The notes beneath the pieces are model-generated. The model worked only from the letters and a program-made list of their open reading frames with translations. It was not told the DNA's origin and did no database searches. This document shows, piece after piece, positions 17,141 to 25,485 of a stretch of DNA of 64,000 nt; position 1 is the first letter of the stretch; every line of letters starts with the position of its first letter. The translations under genes and the position numbers were made by a program. The stretch is from Elusimicrobiota bacterium (lineage in GTDB: Bacteria > Elusimicrobiota > Elusimicrobia > UBA1565 > UBA9628): assembly GCA_016218545.1 (NCBI GenBank), contig JACRDQ010000036.1, positions 1 through 64,000 of the forward strand. Reading direction: 5' to 3'.

Positions 17141-18325
17141 ATGCTATCGCTTTCAACCGCCCTGCTGATGGTGACTCTGCCGTGCCTGGCCCATGCCCAG
17201 GATACCGTCCCCCCTGACGCCGACGAGCTCAAGGCCCTGGAGGAGCGCGTGACCAGGCTGGAGACAGCCCCTGCCAAGACCTTCCTGTCCCAGTTCAACC
17301 CCGCCATGGGCCTGGCCCTCGACTTCGCCCTGCTCGACCGTGACGATAAGGCGGATTTCCAGTTCCGAGCCGCTGAGATCAACCTCGAAGCCTCGGTGGA
17401 CCCGTTCGTGAAGGGGTGGGCCATCGTCAACGGCAGCGAGGGGGGAGTCGAGGTGGAGGAGGCTGCCCTTGAGACCACCTCCCTGCCTTGGAACCTGACA
17501 GTCCGAGGCGGCCGTCTCTTCGCCTCCTTCGGCCGCTTCCCGCACTACCATGGCCATGAGCTGCCGGTGATCGAGACGCCCAATTCCATCGACACCTTCG
17601 TCAACGGCGAATCCCGGGGCGAGGGCCTGGAGGTCTCGTATCTCTTCCCCACGGACTTCTACCTGAGCGCGACCGCCGGCGTCTTCGACCAGATCGGAGC
17701 CGAGAACGACCGGCTCGACATCGCGGTCGCCAGGCCCTTCGAGGACTTCACCTACCTCGGTCGCTTGAACGCCGGCGCGGATCTGGGAGACGACCACAGC
17801 TTGGAGCTCGGGATCAGCGAAGCCTGGACCCCAAAGCGCACCATGGTCGAGGACGCGACCGTGACCGGCAGCCCCTTTGCCACGGCCACGCGCAAGGGGA
17901 CCTGGCGAGCCCTGACGGGCCTGGACCTCACCTACCGCTACCACCCGTCTTCCGGCGGGCTCTACAAAGGGGTGGTCTGGGGCACCGAGGTGTTCGTCAA
18001 CAACGAGCAGCGCTTCGACCCGGCCACGCGCCTGCCCACAGACCGCGTACGGGCCTTCTCAGGCTACTCCTACGCTTGGATCAAGCTGGGGCGGCGCTGG
18101 CGGCCCGGGCTCATGGGGGATCTCACCGAGGACCTCGATTCGGCCCGCAAGCTCACCAAGACCTACACCGCGTTCCTCTCTTGCGACGTGACCGAGTATC
18201 AGCGCCTGCGCCTGAGCTTCTCTCGCCGGGAGGACAACGTACCAGGCACCCTGGTCTCGAACACCATCGGCCTGCAGTGGACCGGCGTGCTCGGCTACCA
18301 TGTGCACGGCTTCCGGGACCGGTGA
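17141..18325 (+). CDS. Outer-membrane porin-like beta-barrel in the zinc cluster
   Basis: 394 residues from the ATG at 17141, with AGGAG 7 bases upstream; a more upstream ATG lacks a site. Signal peptide 1-20 (MLSLSTALLMVTLPCLAHAQ), then a short coiled coil (ADELKALEERVTRLETA) and alternating amphipathic strands to a C-terminal aromatic-rich end, the plan of coiled-coil-led porins. A His-rich loop FPHYHGHELP lies near residue 135. The neighbours znuA, znuC and znuB suggest it admits zinc across the outer membrane; that function is inferred from context only. Confidence 0.7.
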   Translation: MLSLSTALLMVTLPCLAHAQDTVPPDADELKALEERVTRLETAPAKTFLSQFNPAMGLALDFALLDRDDKADFQFRAAEINLEASVDPFVKGWAIVNGSEGGVEVEEAALETTSLPWNLTVRGGRLFASFGRFPHYHGHELPVIETPNSIDTFVNGESRGEGLEVSYLFPTDFYLSATAGVFDQIGAENDRLDIAVARPFEDFTYLGRLNAGADLGDDHSLELGISEAWTPKRTMVEDATVTGSPFATATRKGTWRALTGLDLTYRYHPSSGGLYKGVVWGTEVFVNNEQRFDPATRLPTDRVRAFSGYSYAWIKLGRRWRPGLMGDLTEDLDSARKLTKTYTAFLSCDVTEYQRLRLSFSRREDNVPGTLVSNTIGLQWTGVLGYHVHGFRDR

Positions 18326-18361
18326 GACCATTCCCACATCTAACCTTAAGGAGACATCGAC

Positions 18362-19297
18362 ATGAAGAAGCTGGCCAGTCCATTTGTCGCCGCAGTCCTG
18401 CTCCTCTCATCCCTTCCTGCGTGGGCGGCCAAGCCCCTGCTCATAGTCGCCACGGTTCCTGAGCTGGCCGACATCGCGGCCCGCATCGGGGGAGAGCGCG
18501 TCAGGGTCGAGAGCCTGGCCAAGGGCAAGGAGGATATCCACCAAGTCGTCATGAGGCCGAGCTTCGTGGCCAAGCTCAACAAGGCCGACGCGGCCGTCTA
18601 TCTCGGGCTCTCCATCGAGGACTCCTTCCTGACCGGATTGCTCGCGGCCTCCGCCAACCCGGCCCTGCGCTCCGATCCCATCATGCAGTGCTCCGGTCCC
18701 GGGTGCATCGACTGCTCCCAAGGGATGAGCGTGCTCGAGAGGCCCGAGACCTTGAACCGGGCAGAGGGAGACATCCACCCGCAAGGCAACCCGCACTACA
18801 ACCTCGACCCGGAGAGCGGCGCCAGGATAGCCCGGAACATCGCCTCCGGTCTCTCCCGCATCGACCCTGCGAACGCCGCCCTCTACGAGAAAGGCCTCAA
18901 GGAGTACCTCTCGGAGCTTGAGCCCAAAGTCCGCGAGTTGAAGGCCCGGGCCGCGCCCTTGAAGGGCGTCAAGGCGGTCTCCTATCACAAGGATGTCGCC
19001 TACCTAGGCCGGTTCACCGGCCTCGACTTCATCGCCACGGTCGAGCTCAAGCCCGGGGTCGCTCCCACCCCCACCCACCTGGCCTCCCTCGTCGCAGTCA
19101 TGAAGGAGCAGGGGGTCCGGCTCATCGTGCGGGAGCAGCAGTACGAGGCCAAGACCGTGGACTGGCTGGCCGAACGCACCGGAGCCAAGGTCGCGGTCAT
19201 CGGCACCATGTCCGGCTCCCTGCCCGGGACCCGGACCTATCTGGGCCTGTGCGAGGCAAATCTCAAGGCCCTCCTGGCGGCCGCGGGCAAGGAATGA
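18362..19297 (+). CDS. znuA: Zinc ABC transporter, periplasmic binding protein
   Basis: 311 residues, signal peptide 1-22 ending AWA. It belongs to the cluster A-I (ZnuA/TroA) binding proteins: two lobes joined by a long helix, with metal ligands expected at H60 (KEDIHQ), H139/H145 (GDIHPQGNPH) and H209 (SYHKD). The long His/Asp-rich loop of E. coli ZnuA is absent and a CSGPGCIDC segment stands in that region (110-118). A clean AAGGAG site precedes the ATG. Manganese is an alternative ligand, but three or four His ligands favour zinc. Confidence 0.88.
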   Translation: MKKLASPFVAAVLLLSSLPAWAAKPLLIVATVPELADIAARIGGERVRVESLAKGKEDIHQVVMRPSFVAKLNKADAAVYLGLSIEDSFLTGLLAASANPALRSDPIMQCSGPGCIDCSQGMSVLERPETLNRAEGDIHPQGNPHYNLDPESGARIARNIASGLSRIDPANAALYEKGLKEYLSELEPKVRELKARAAPLKGVKAVSYHKDVAYLGRFTGLDFIATVELKPGVAPTPTHLASLVAVMKEQGVRLIVREQQYEAKTVDWLAERTGAKVAVIGTMSGSLPGTRTYLGLCEANLKALLAAAGKE

Positions 19298-19304
19298 CGC
19301 TCCC

Positions 19305-20006
19305 ATGACCGAGCATCCCCTTCTCGACCTGGCCGGCGCCTCGATCGGTTACGACCGGGAGCCCGTGTTGCGCCAAGCCGACCTCGCGATCCGCAGGGGC
19401 GAATTTTGGGGCATCCTGGGCTACAACGGCTCGGGCAAGACCACCCTGGTCAAGACCCTGCTGGGCCTGCTCCCCTGCCTCAAAGGCCGCCGCAAGGGAA
19501 GACCCCTCCGATGCGGCTACGTGCCTCAGAAGGAGAAGCTCGACCCCATCTATCCGCTGACCGTATCGGCGGTCGTGGCCATGGGCGCCTGGCGGGGACT
19601 CGACCCGTTCGGCCTCAGGAGCACGGATCGCCTTCCCAGCCTCGTCTCCCGCGCCCTAGAAGAGGCAGGCGCGCTGGAATTGGCGGACGCGCCCTTCAGC
19701 AGCCTCTCGGGCGGACAGCGCCAGCGAGTGCTCGTGGCGCGCGGCCTGGTCGGCGAGCCCGAGCTCCTGGTCCTCGATGAGCCCCTGGCAGGCATCGACA
19801 TCGCGACCCAAGAGTCCCTGCTGGCTCTGTTCCGCACCTTCAAGGAGCGGGGCCTGACCGCGCTCATGGTGAGCCACCGGGTCTCGGCCGAGAAGGGCCT
19901 CTTCACCCACGTCGCATGGCTGGAAGCGGGCATGATCGAGTCCGGGCCTGCCGAGCGGATGTTCTCCGAAGGCCGGGTGAGCCAGGTCTTCAAGGCGGAG
20001 CTATGA
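19305..20006 (+). CDS. znuC: Zinc ABC transporter, ATP-binding protein
   Basis: 233 residues. The ABC motifs are complete: Walker A GYNGSGKTTL, signature LSGGQRQRVLVAR, Walker B LLVLDEPLAG and a switch His in MVSHR. It powers metal uptake with ZnuB. It starts 7 bases after znuA and its stop overlaps the znuB start (ATGA). Confidence 0.9.
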   Translation: MTEHPLLDLAGASIGYDREPVLRQADLAIRRGEFWGILGYNGSGKTTLVKTLLGLLPCLKGRRKGRPLRCGYVPQKEKLDPIYPLTVSAVVAMGAWRGLDPFGLRSTDRLPSLVSRALEEAGALELADAPFSSLSGGQRQRVLVARGLVGEPELLVLDEPLAGIDIATQESLLALFRTFKERGLTALMVSHRVSAEKGLFTHVAWLEAGMIESGPAERMFSEGRVSQVFKAEL

Positions 20007-20875
20007 GCCCCTCGCTCCTCCTCGAGGTGCTCCGGCCTGATTTCCTGCTTAGAAACGCCCTCTACGGCTGCATGACCGTGGGCTTGGTCTGCCCGCTCGT
20101 GGGCGTCTACTTCCTCCTGCGGCGCATGGTCTTCTGGGGAGTGGCCCTGCCCCAGGTCTCAGCGGCCGGGCTCTCCCTGGCCTTCCTCCTCCAGGGCCTG
20201 GGCGTCGGCTGGCTGGCGGGGACCGAGCCCGGCGAGAGGCACCTGGCCATCATGGGCTCGGCCGCCTTGACGGCCGCCGCCATCCTGGCGCTCGTCTTGC
20301 TGGAGCGGCGCAAGGCGGGTTTCGGGGAAGGCAGGCTGGGCGCGCTCTACGCCGCCAGCGCCGGCCTCTGCCTCCTCTTCGTGTCCTGGAACCCTCATGG
20401 CGAGACCGCCATGCTCGGCCTGCTCAAAGGCGAGATCGTGGCCATCTCGGGCCATGACCTCGGCATCCTCTGCGGAGCCTTTGCCGTGGTGGCGGCGTGC
20501 TTCCTGGCCTTCCAGCGGGAGTTCCTGCTCGTGTCCTTCGACCGCGACACCGCCGAGATCCTGGGCCGCAAGGTCCTGCTCTGGGAGGGGCTCCTCTACG
20601 CGCTCATCGGGGTGACGGTCTCGCTCGGGGTCATGACCGCGGGCCCTCTGGTCATCTTCGGATTCCTGGTCCTCCCGGCCATGGCCGCCCTGCCGTGGGC
20701 CAGAGGCATAATGTCCCTTTCGCTCCTGGCGAGCCTCACGGGAGGAGCGAGCGCCTTCATCGGGTTCCTGCTCTCCTACGCCTTCGACCTGCCTTTGGGC
20801 CCGGTGGCCGTGTGCCTGGCCGCGGCCTCGCTCGGGCTTTCGAGCCTCCTGCGCCTTGCGCTCCATCGCCGTTGA
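20003..20875 (+). CDS. znuB: Zinc ABC transporter, membrane permease
   Basis: 290 residues from the ATG at 20003, overlapping the znuC stop by 4 bases. About eight hydrophobic helices are seen, with the ABC-3 family pattern: FLLRRMVFWGVALPQVSAAG in the coupling region and GPLVIFGFLVLPAMAAL late in the protein. It forms the inner-membrane channel of the ZnuABC importer. Confidence 0.9.
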   Translation: MSPSLLLEVLRPDFLLRNALYGCMTVGLVCPLVGVYFLLRRMVFWGVALPQVSAAGLSLAFLLQGLGVGWLAGTEPGERHLAIMGSAALTAAAILALVLLERRKAGFGEGRLGALYAASAGLCLLFVSWNPHGETAMLGLLKGEIVAISGHDLGILCGAFAVVAACFLAFQREFLLVSFDRDTAEILGRKVLLWEGLLYALIGVTVSLGVMTAGPLVIFGFLVLPAMAALPWARGIMSLSLLASLTGGASAFIGFLLSYAFDLPLGPVAVCLAAASLGLSSLLRLALHRR

Positions 20876-20893
20876 GCGGGCTCCTCCGCGCCA

Positions 20894-20922
20894 TTGACAC
20901 GGGTCCAGGGATAGGCTACATT
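20894..20922 (+). promoter_or_regulatory. Consensus promoter before the 236-residue membrane protein
   Basis: Perfect TTGACA (20894-20899), 17-base spacer, TACATT (20917-20922), then 8 bases to the ATG at 20931 without a ribosome-binding site. Confidence 0.75.
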
Positions 20923-20930
20923 CACCTGCC

Positions 20931-21641
20931 ATGGCCCGCGGTTACCGCACCCTGGACTCCGATGCGGTCATCGCCACGTGCGAACGCTTGAGATTCCGCG
21001 TGGAGGAGCGCTTCCCGGGCTCGAGCCTCTACAAGGTGGCCGACGAGCTCCTGACCGTGGCCCGGGCCTCGGCAGCCACCTCGGCAGCCATCCACAAGCC
21101 GGATTGGCGCCTGCGCCTGGCCACCTGGACCGCGGTCGCGGCCCTCCTGGGAGCCGTCCCCGCGGTGCTGGTCTTCCTCCACAGGGACGAGGCTCTCACG
21201 CACCTGGGCTCCTTCATCCAGATCTCCGAGGCGGGCCTCAACCTCCTCATGCTCATCGGCGCGGCGGTCTTCTTCCTCGTCACGGTCGAGCACCGCGTCA
21301 AGCGCAGGAAGGCCTTGAGAGCCCTGCACGAGCTGCGGTCTTTGGCGCACATCATCGACATGCACCAGCTCACCAAGGACCCGGAGCGCCTCTTCGTCCA
21401 GGGCGAGAACACCAAGTCCTCGCCCGAGCGCAAGATGTCTCCTTTCGAGCTCAGCCGCTACCTCGACTACTGCAGCGAGATGCTCTCCCTCATCGGCAAG
21501 ATCGCCGCGCTCTACGCCCAGTATTTCGAGGACGAGGTCGCGCTCACGGCCGTCGACGAGCTCGAGGACCTCACCACCGCCCTCTCCAGGAACATCTGGC
21601 AGAAGATCGTGATCCTGGGCTCAGCCCCGTCGTCCCGCTAG
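20931..21641 (+). CDS. Membrane protein of unknown function
   Basis: 236 residues. A cytoplasmic N-terminus is followed by two membrane helices (about 61-84 and 98-122) and a helical, charged C-terminal half (HELRSLAHIIDMHQLTKDPERLF...). No catalytic motif is recognised. It has its own strong promoter and overlaps the convergent ribD gene by 21 bases at the 3' end. Related conserved proteins of two helices plus a soluble tail exist in many Gram-negatives, without assigned function. Confidence 0.7.
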   Translation: MARGYRTLDSDAVIATCERLRFRVEERFPGSSLYKVADELLTVARASAATSAAIHKPDWRLRLATWTAVAALLGAVPAVLVFLHRDEALTHLGSFIQISEAGLNLLMLIGAAVFFLVTVEHRVKRRKALRALHELRSLAHIIDMHQLTKDPERLFVQGENTKSSPERKMSPFELSRYLDYCSEMLSLIGKIAALYAQYFEDEVALTAVDELEDLTTALSRNIWQKIVILGSAPSSR

Positions 21642-22739
21642 GGGCTTGGCGCGGAGCATCACGTCCGCTCCCGCCATCGCGATGGACTCGAAAGCGAGCC
21701 GGGGGCACGAATCCAGAGGCCAGGACCCGCCGCCCACCACGGGCAAAGACAGCGCTCCGAGGAACTTCGGAGCCACGAAGAAGAGATACTCGTCGGCGAG
21801 CCCCGCCTCGATGACGCTGGCGGCGAGCTGCCCTCCGCCCTCGCAGAGCACCCGGAGCGCGCCTTCATCTCCGAGCCTCTTCATGAGAGGCCTGAGCGCC
21901 ACCTTGCCCGCCTTGCCGGGCAGGACCCAGACCCTGGCTCCGAGGGCCTCATAGCGCCTGACCCTGGAAGCAGGGCAGGCCGAGGTGGTGGCGAGGACCG
22001 TGTCCTTGGCCCGCTCGTCCGTGAGCACCCGGGCGGAGAGGGGCGTGCTGCCCCTGCTGTCTACGATGACGCGCCAAGGACGCATCCCCGCTGTCTCAGG
22101 AAGGAGCCTCGGATCGTCCTTGACCACGGTAGCCGAGCCCACCATCACGGCATCCACGCGCCGGCGCAGGTCCATGACCACGGCCCTGGTCCCGGGCCCG
22201 CTGACCCAGCGGGACTTGCCGTCAGCCTGGGCGATCCTGCCGTCGAGGCTCATGGCCATCTTCAAGGTGAGGTGGGGCAGACCCGTAGCCATGCGCTTGG
22301 CGAACGGCTTGATGAGCTCTCCTGCCTCCCGTTCAGCCGCGCCCTCGGTCACGATGATGCCTGCTCTGCGCAGGACCCTGACCCCTGCTCCCTGGTGCTT
22401 GGGATTCGGGTCCCGCACGCCGAACACGACGCGCCCCACCCCGGCCTCGATGAGCGCCTGGGTGCACGGCCCTGTCCTGCCCCAGGTCGAGCACGGCTCG
22501 AGGGTGACGTAGACCGTGGCTCCCTTGGCCCTGGCTTCCGCCTGTCTTAGGGCAGAGACCTCGGCGTGCGGCCCGCCTGCTTTGCGGTGCCAGCCCCGGC
22601 CCACGACCCTGCCCTTGGACACGATGACCGCTCCCACAGGAGGATTAGGCCTGGTCCCGCCCTCTCCCCTGCGAGCAAGGCTGATGGCGGCCTTCAGCCA
22701 AGCCTCGTCCTCGGGCCCGATTCCGCCGGCTCTTGTCAC
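21621..22739 (-). CDS. ribD: Riboflavin deaminase/reductase (bifunctional RibD)
   Basis: 372 residues, GTG start 3 bases after the ribH stop. Deaminase domain 10-145: HAE (H58, E60) and PCSTWGRTGPC (C83, C92) bind the catalytic zinc. Reductase domain 150-365: LKMAMSLDGRIA, then RVDAVMVGSATVVKDDP, and CEGGGQLAASVI for NADPH and substrate binding. It deaminates and then reduces the pyrimidine intermediate of riboflavin synthesis. Last gene of the FMN-riboswitch operon. Confidence 0.95.
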   Translation of the reverse strand: MTRAGGIGPEDEAWLKAAISLARRGEGGTRPNPPVGAVIVSKGRVVGRGWHRKAGGPHAEVSALRQAEARAKGATVYVTLEPCSTWGRTGPCTQALIEAGVGRVVFGVRDPNPKHQGAGVRVLRRAGIIVTEGAAEREAGELIKPFAKRMATGLPHLTLKMAMSLDGRIAQADGKSRWVSGPGTRAVVMDLRRRVDAVMVGSATVVKDDPRLLPETAGMRPWRVIVDSRGSTPLSARVLTDERAKDTVLATTSACPASRVRRYEALGARVWVLPGKAGKVALRPLMKRLGDEGALRVLCEGGGQLAASVIEAGLADEYLFFVAPKFLGALSLPVVGGGSWPLDSCPRLAFESIAMAGADVMLRAKPLAGRRG

Positions 22740-22742
22740 TGC

Positions 22743-23216
22743 CTAGCGCGCCATCTCCTTGTAGAGGTTGGCCATCTCGACGCCTGCCTGCACCGCTGCC
22801 CAGCCCTTGTTGCCGCCCTTGGTGCCGCAGCGCTCGATGGCCTGCTCCAGGTTGTCCGCGCAGACCACGCCGTTGATGACCGGCACTCCGAGGTCCGAGG
22901 AGACCTTGGCCAGGGAGCGTGAGACCTGGCTGTTGATGAGCTCGGCGTGCGGGGTCGCACCCTGGATCACGACTCCAAGCGCGACCAGGGCGTCGAACTT
23001 GCCTGACTTGGCCAGGACCTCCATGGTCATGGGGAGCTCATTGGCTCCAGGCACCCAGGCCACGGTCACGTTCTCCTCGGTCCCGCCGTGCCGCACGAAA
23101 CAATCCACGGCCCCGCCCACCAGGGACTTTCCGAGGAAGTCGTTGAACCGGCTCACCACCACGCCGATCTTGAGTCCCTTGGCGATCAGATTTCCCGACA
23201 GTTCGCGAACAGCCAT
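22743..23216 (-). CDS. ribH: 6,7-dimethyl-8-ribityllumazine synthase
   Basis: 157 residues from the ATG at 23216, which follows GGAGGC; an upstream ATG would run into the palindrome and is rejected. Motifs: VVSRFND, WVPGANELP, ALGVVIQGATPHAELI (with the catalytic His88-type residue) and GVVCADNLEQAIER. It condenses the ribityl pyrimidinedione with dihydroxybutanone phosphate and usually forms an icosahedral or pentameric shell. It lies between ribBA and ribD. Confidence 0.96.
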   Translation of the reverse strand: MAVRELSGNLIAKGLKIGVVVSRFNDFLGKSLVGGAVDCFVRHGGTEENVTVAWVPGANELPMTMEVLAKSGKFDALVALGVVIQGATPHAELINSQVSRSLAKVSSDLGVPVINGVVCADNLEQAIERCGTKGGNKGWAAVQAGVEMANLYKEMAR

Positions 23217-23234
23217 TTCCAGCCTCCTTGAATG

Positions 23235-23298
23235 GTGCCTGGCATTGTATTGATTGTATTTTCGCTCGCGAAAATACAATCAATACAATGCCAGGCAC
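23235..23298. repeat. 64-base near-perfect palindrome inside the rib operon
   Basis: Arms of 31 bases (23235-23265 and 23268-23298) are exact reverse complements around a 2-base loop. The outer ends read GTGCCTGGCA, matching the core of the GGTGCCTGGCACC palindrome at 46928-46940; the inner part is A/T-rich. It fills almost the whole gap between ribBA and ribH, so the operon mRNA carries a strong hairpin there. Confidence 0.85.
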
Positions 23299-23301
23299 GC
23301 T

Positions 23302-24498
23302 TCACAACAAGTGTCCGAGCTTCTCTTTCTTGGTCCGAAGGTACTTCGCGCTGTGCTCGTCCGGAGGGAAGACCACCGGCACCCTCTCGACGACCTCGAG
23401 GCCGTAGCCCTCCAGGGCCACGATCTTGCGCGGATTGTTGGTCATGAGGCGCAAGCGCCGCGCTCCCAGGTCGCAGAGGATCTGGGCTCCCACCCCATAG
23501 TCCCGCAGGTCAGGAGGGAACCCGAGCTTCACGTTCGCCTCCACCGTGTCGAGGCCCTGGCTCTGCTGGAGCTCGTAGGCGTGGATCTTGTTGGCCAGGC
23601 CGATGCCGCGTCCCTCCTCCCGCAGGTAGAGCAGGACCCCGCTGCCGGTCTTGGAGATCGTCTCCATGGCGGCCTGGAGCTGGAGCCCGCAGTCGCACCG
23701 CCTGGACCCGAACACGTCGCCGGTCAGGCACTCGCTGTGCACCCTGACGAGCACGGGCTCGTCAGCCTTGACCTCGCCGCGCACCAGGGCCACGTGGTGC
23801 TCGCCGTCCGTGAGCGAGCGGTAGAGGTGGAGCACGAAGGGGCCGTGCTCGGTCTGGAGGTCCACCTTCCGGACGAACTCCACGAGCTTCTCCGACTTGC
23901 GGCGGTAGGCGATGAGGTCGGCCACCGAGGTCATCTTGAGGCCGTGCTTCTTCCTCAGCTCCTTGAGCTCGGGCATGCGCGCCATGGTGCCGTCCTCGGC
24001 CAGGATCTCGCAAATCACGCCGCAGGGCCTCAGGCCCGCGAGCTTGGCCAGGTCCACGGAGGCCTCGGTATGCCCCGCGCGGGTGAGCACCCCGCCCGGC
24101 CGGGCCTCGAGCGGGAACACGTGCCCCGGGGTCACCAGGTCCCCGGGGACGCTGGTCTGGTCGGTCAGGACCCGGATCACGGCCGCGCGGTCATGCGCGC
24201 TGATGCCCGTGGTGACCCCGCGGGCGGCGTCCACGGACTCCATGAAGGCGGTCGAGAAGCGCGTGCCCCTGCCCTTGGTCGCCATCCTGGAGAGGCCCAG
24301 GGCCGAGAGCCGCTCGGCCGTCATGGACACGCACAGCAGTCCCCGGCCGTGCTTGGTCATGAAGTTGACCGCTTCTTCGGTGACCTTGTCGCCGGCCATC
24401 ACGAGGTCGCCCTCGTTCTCCCTTCCCTCGTCGTCCGTGACGATGACCATCCTGCCCTCGCGGATCGAGGCGATGACGTCTTCCACCGGGTCGAACAT
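23302..24498 (-). CDS. ribBA: Bifunctional DHBP synthase / GTP cyclohydrolase II
   Basis: 398 residues. N-terminal dihydroxybutanone-phosphate synthase (1-200): DDEGRENEGDLVMAG, and GHVFPLEARPGGVLTRAGHTEA. C-terminal GTP cyclohydrolase II (205-398): HSECLTGDVFGSRRCDCG with three zinc Cys, and LREEGRGIGL. It supplies both precursors of riboflavin from ribulose 5-phosphate and GTP. First gene of the operon, directly after an FMN riboswitch whose terminator hairpin abuts its AAGGAG site. Confidence 0.97.
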   Translation of the reverse strand: MFDPVEDVIASIREGRMVIVTDDEGRENEGDLVMAGDKVTEEAVNFMTKHGRGLLCVSMTAERLSALGLSRMATKGRGTRFSTAFMESVDAARGVTTGISAHDRAAVIRVLTDQTSVPGDLVTPGHVFPLEARPGGVLTRAGHTEASVDLAKLAGLRPCGVICEILAEDGTMARMPELKELRKKHGLKMTSVADLIAYRRKSEKLVEFVRKVDLQTEHGPFVLHLYRSLTDGEHHVALVRGEVKADEPVLVRVHSECLTGDVFGSRRCDCGLQLQAAMETISKTGSGVLLYLREEGRGIGLANKIHAYELQQSQGLDTVEANVKLGFPPDLRDYGVGAQILCDLGARRLRLMTNNPRKIVALEGYGLEVVERVPVVFPPDEHSAKYLRTKKEKLGHLL

Positions 24499-24509
24499 GA
24501 AGCTCCTTT

Positions 24510-24544
24510 AAAACAAAACGGCCCGGGAGATAGGCTCCCGGGCC
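24510..24544 (-). terminator. Riboswitch-controlled intrinsic terminator before ribBA
   Basis: On the minus strand GGCCCGGGAG pairs with CTCCCGGGCC (24520-24544) and is followed by GTTTTGTTTT (24510-24519). It sits between the FMN aptamer and the ribosome-binding site of ribBA, the usual expression-platform position. Confidence 0.9.
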
Positions 24545-24571
24545 CACGGAGCAGAGCGCACCGCGGTCCTA

Positions 24572-24704
24572 GGTCTTCTCCCATCCAGACTTTACTGTCG
24601 GCCGCTGAATTCCACAGCATCGGCCCGTCCTTCGGACGGGTTCGCGGGCTATACCGCCGGTCAGGAATCCCCTGCTCGCGCAGGGTCACCATGCCCTGAA
24701 GACC
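24572..24704 (-). ncRNA. FMN riboswitch (RFN element)
   Basis: The minus strand has the conserved RFN blocks in order: GGTCTTCAGGGCA at the 5' side, GATTCCTGACCGGCGGTATAG, AGCCCGCGA, GGAATTCAGCGGCCGACAGT, AAAGTCTGGATGGGAGAAGACC. The outer GGTCTTC/GAAGACC pair is helix P1 (24698-24704 with 24572-24578). FMN binding is expected to favour the downstream terminator and shut off ribBA-ribH-ribD. Confidence 0.97.
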
Positions 24705-24719
24705 ACTGACGACGAGGAT

Positions 24720-24749
24720 ATTATGGCGAAAAACCCGCCCTGCCCGCAA
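24720..24749 (-). promoter_or_regulatory. Promoter of the rib operon
   Basis: Minus strand TTGCGG (24744-24749), 18-base spacer, CATAAT (24720-24725), leaving about 15 bases before the riboswitch 5' end. Confidence 0.6.
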
Positions 24750-24776
24750 GCCCGGGACAGGGTGAAGGCATCTCCA

Positions 24777-24800
24777 CAGACATCGCCTAGGAGATGTCTG
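24777..24800. other. Inverted repeat between the rib promoter and the divergent gene
   Basis: CAGACATC and GATGTCTG flank GCCTAGGA. The site lies upstream of the rib -35 and upstream of the plus-strand gene at 24906, so it could be an operator or simply a hairpin; the sequence does not decide. Confidence 0.35.
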
Positions 24801-24905
24801 CGGATGGCTTTCAGCCGGAGCCGGCGGGAACCCCGAAGATTTGAGCCGTGGATAATATTTGCGCAACACGCCGGGACTAGGCTTAGAGTAGGGACGGAGC
24901 ATCCG

Positions 24906-25478
24906 ATGAGACAACGACGGGACCCAGCCTGGCTCTTGGTCGCTGCTGTGCTGGCGGTCCCGGCAGTGCTCTTCTACCGTCACCTTCGCGAGGAAGACCG
25001 CCTGCGTTCCATCCAGGAGACCCGGGCAGTCCGCGTCCCGGCCAAGGGCATCTTCCAAGCCAAAGACAAGAAGCCCCTGGCCTCGAGCGCTGAGTGCCCC
25101 TGCAAGGAGGCGATGCCCTGCTCAGCGTCCACCGCGCCAGCGCAGGCTCCGCCGCCCGCACCTCAGCCCCTGCCGGCCTTGGAGCCTCTGCCCAGCCCGG
25201 CAGCCCTGGAGCAGATCGCCAAGGCCCCCTCGAAGAAGGCTCTGGCGCGGGCCTCCATCCGTAAGCGCACCCAGTCCTTGGCCCGGTTCATCAAGCTCCA
25301 GGGCATCATCTCCTTGCCTGGCCGCAGGCTCGCCCTGGTCAACGGCGACCGGGTGACCGAGGGTTCCACCATCACGGTCGGGCCAGCGCGCCTGCCTGTG
25401 ACCGTGATCCGGATCTTAGAGGACAGCGTCTCTTTCTACCACCAGGGACGTTCCTTCATGAAGCGCCTCAACCAGTAG
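24906..25478 (+). CDS. Membrane-anchored protein with GspB/PilP-like C-terminal domain
   Basis: 190 residues from the ATG at 24906 (GGAG 7 bases upstream); an in-frame ATG 183 bases upstream would cross the rib promoter and is rejected. A single membrane helix lies at 9-27. A Pro/Ala-rich spacer with a CPCKEAMPC segment follows, and residues 130-190 (LQGIISLPGRRLALVNGDRVTEGSTI...) resemble the small beta-domain of type II secretion GspB and related pilus proteins, which contacts the secretin or the GspA ATPase. No other secretion genes are adjacent, so the role is open. Confidence 0.55.
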   Translation: MRQRRDPAWLLVAAVLAVPAVLFYRHLREEDRLRSIQETRAVRVPAKGIFQAKDKKPLASSAECPCKEAMPCSASTAPAQAPPPAPQPLPALEPLPSPAALEQIAKAPSKKALARASIRKRTQSLARFIKLQGIISLPGRRLALVNGDRVTEGSTITVGPARLPVTVIRILEDSVSFYHQGRSFMKRLNQ

Positions 25479-25485
25479 GAAGGAC

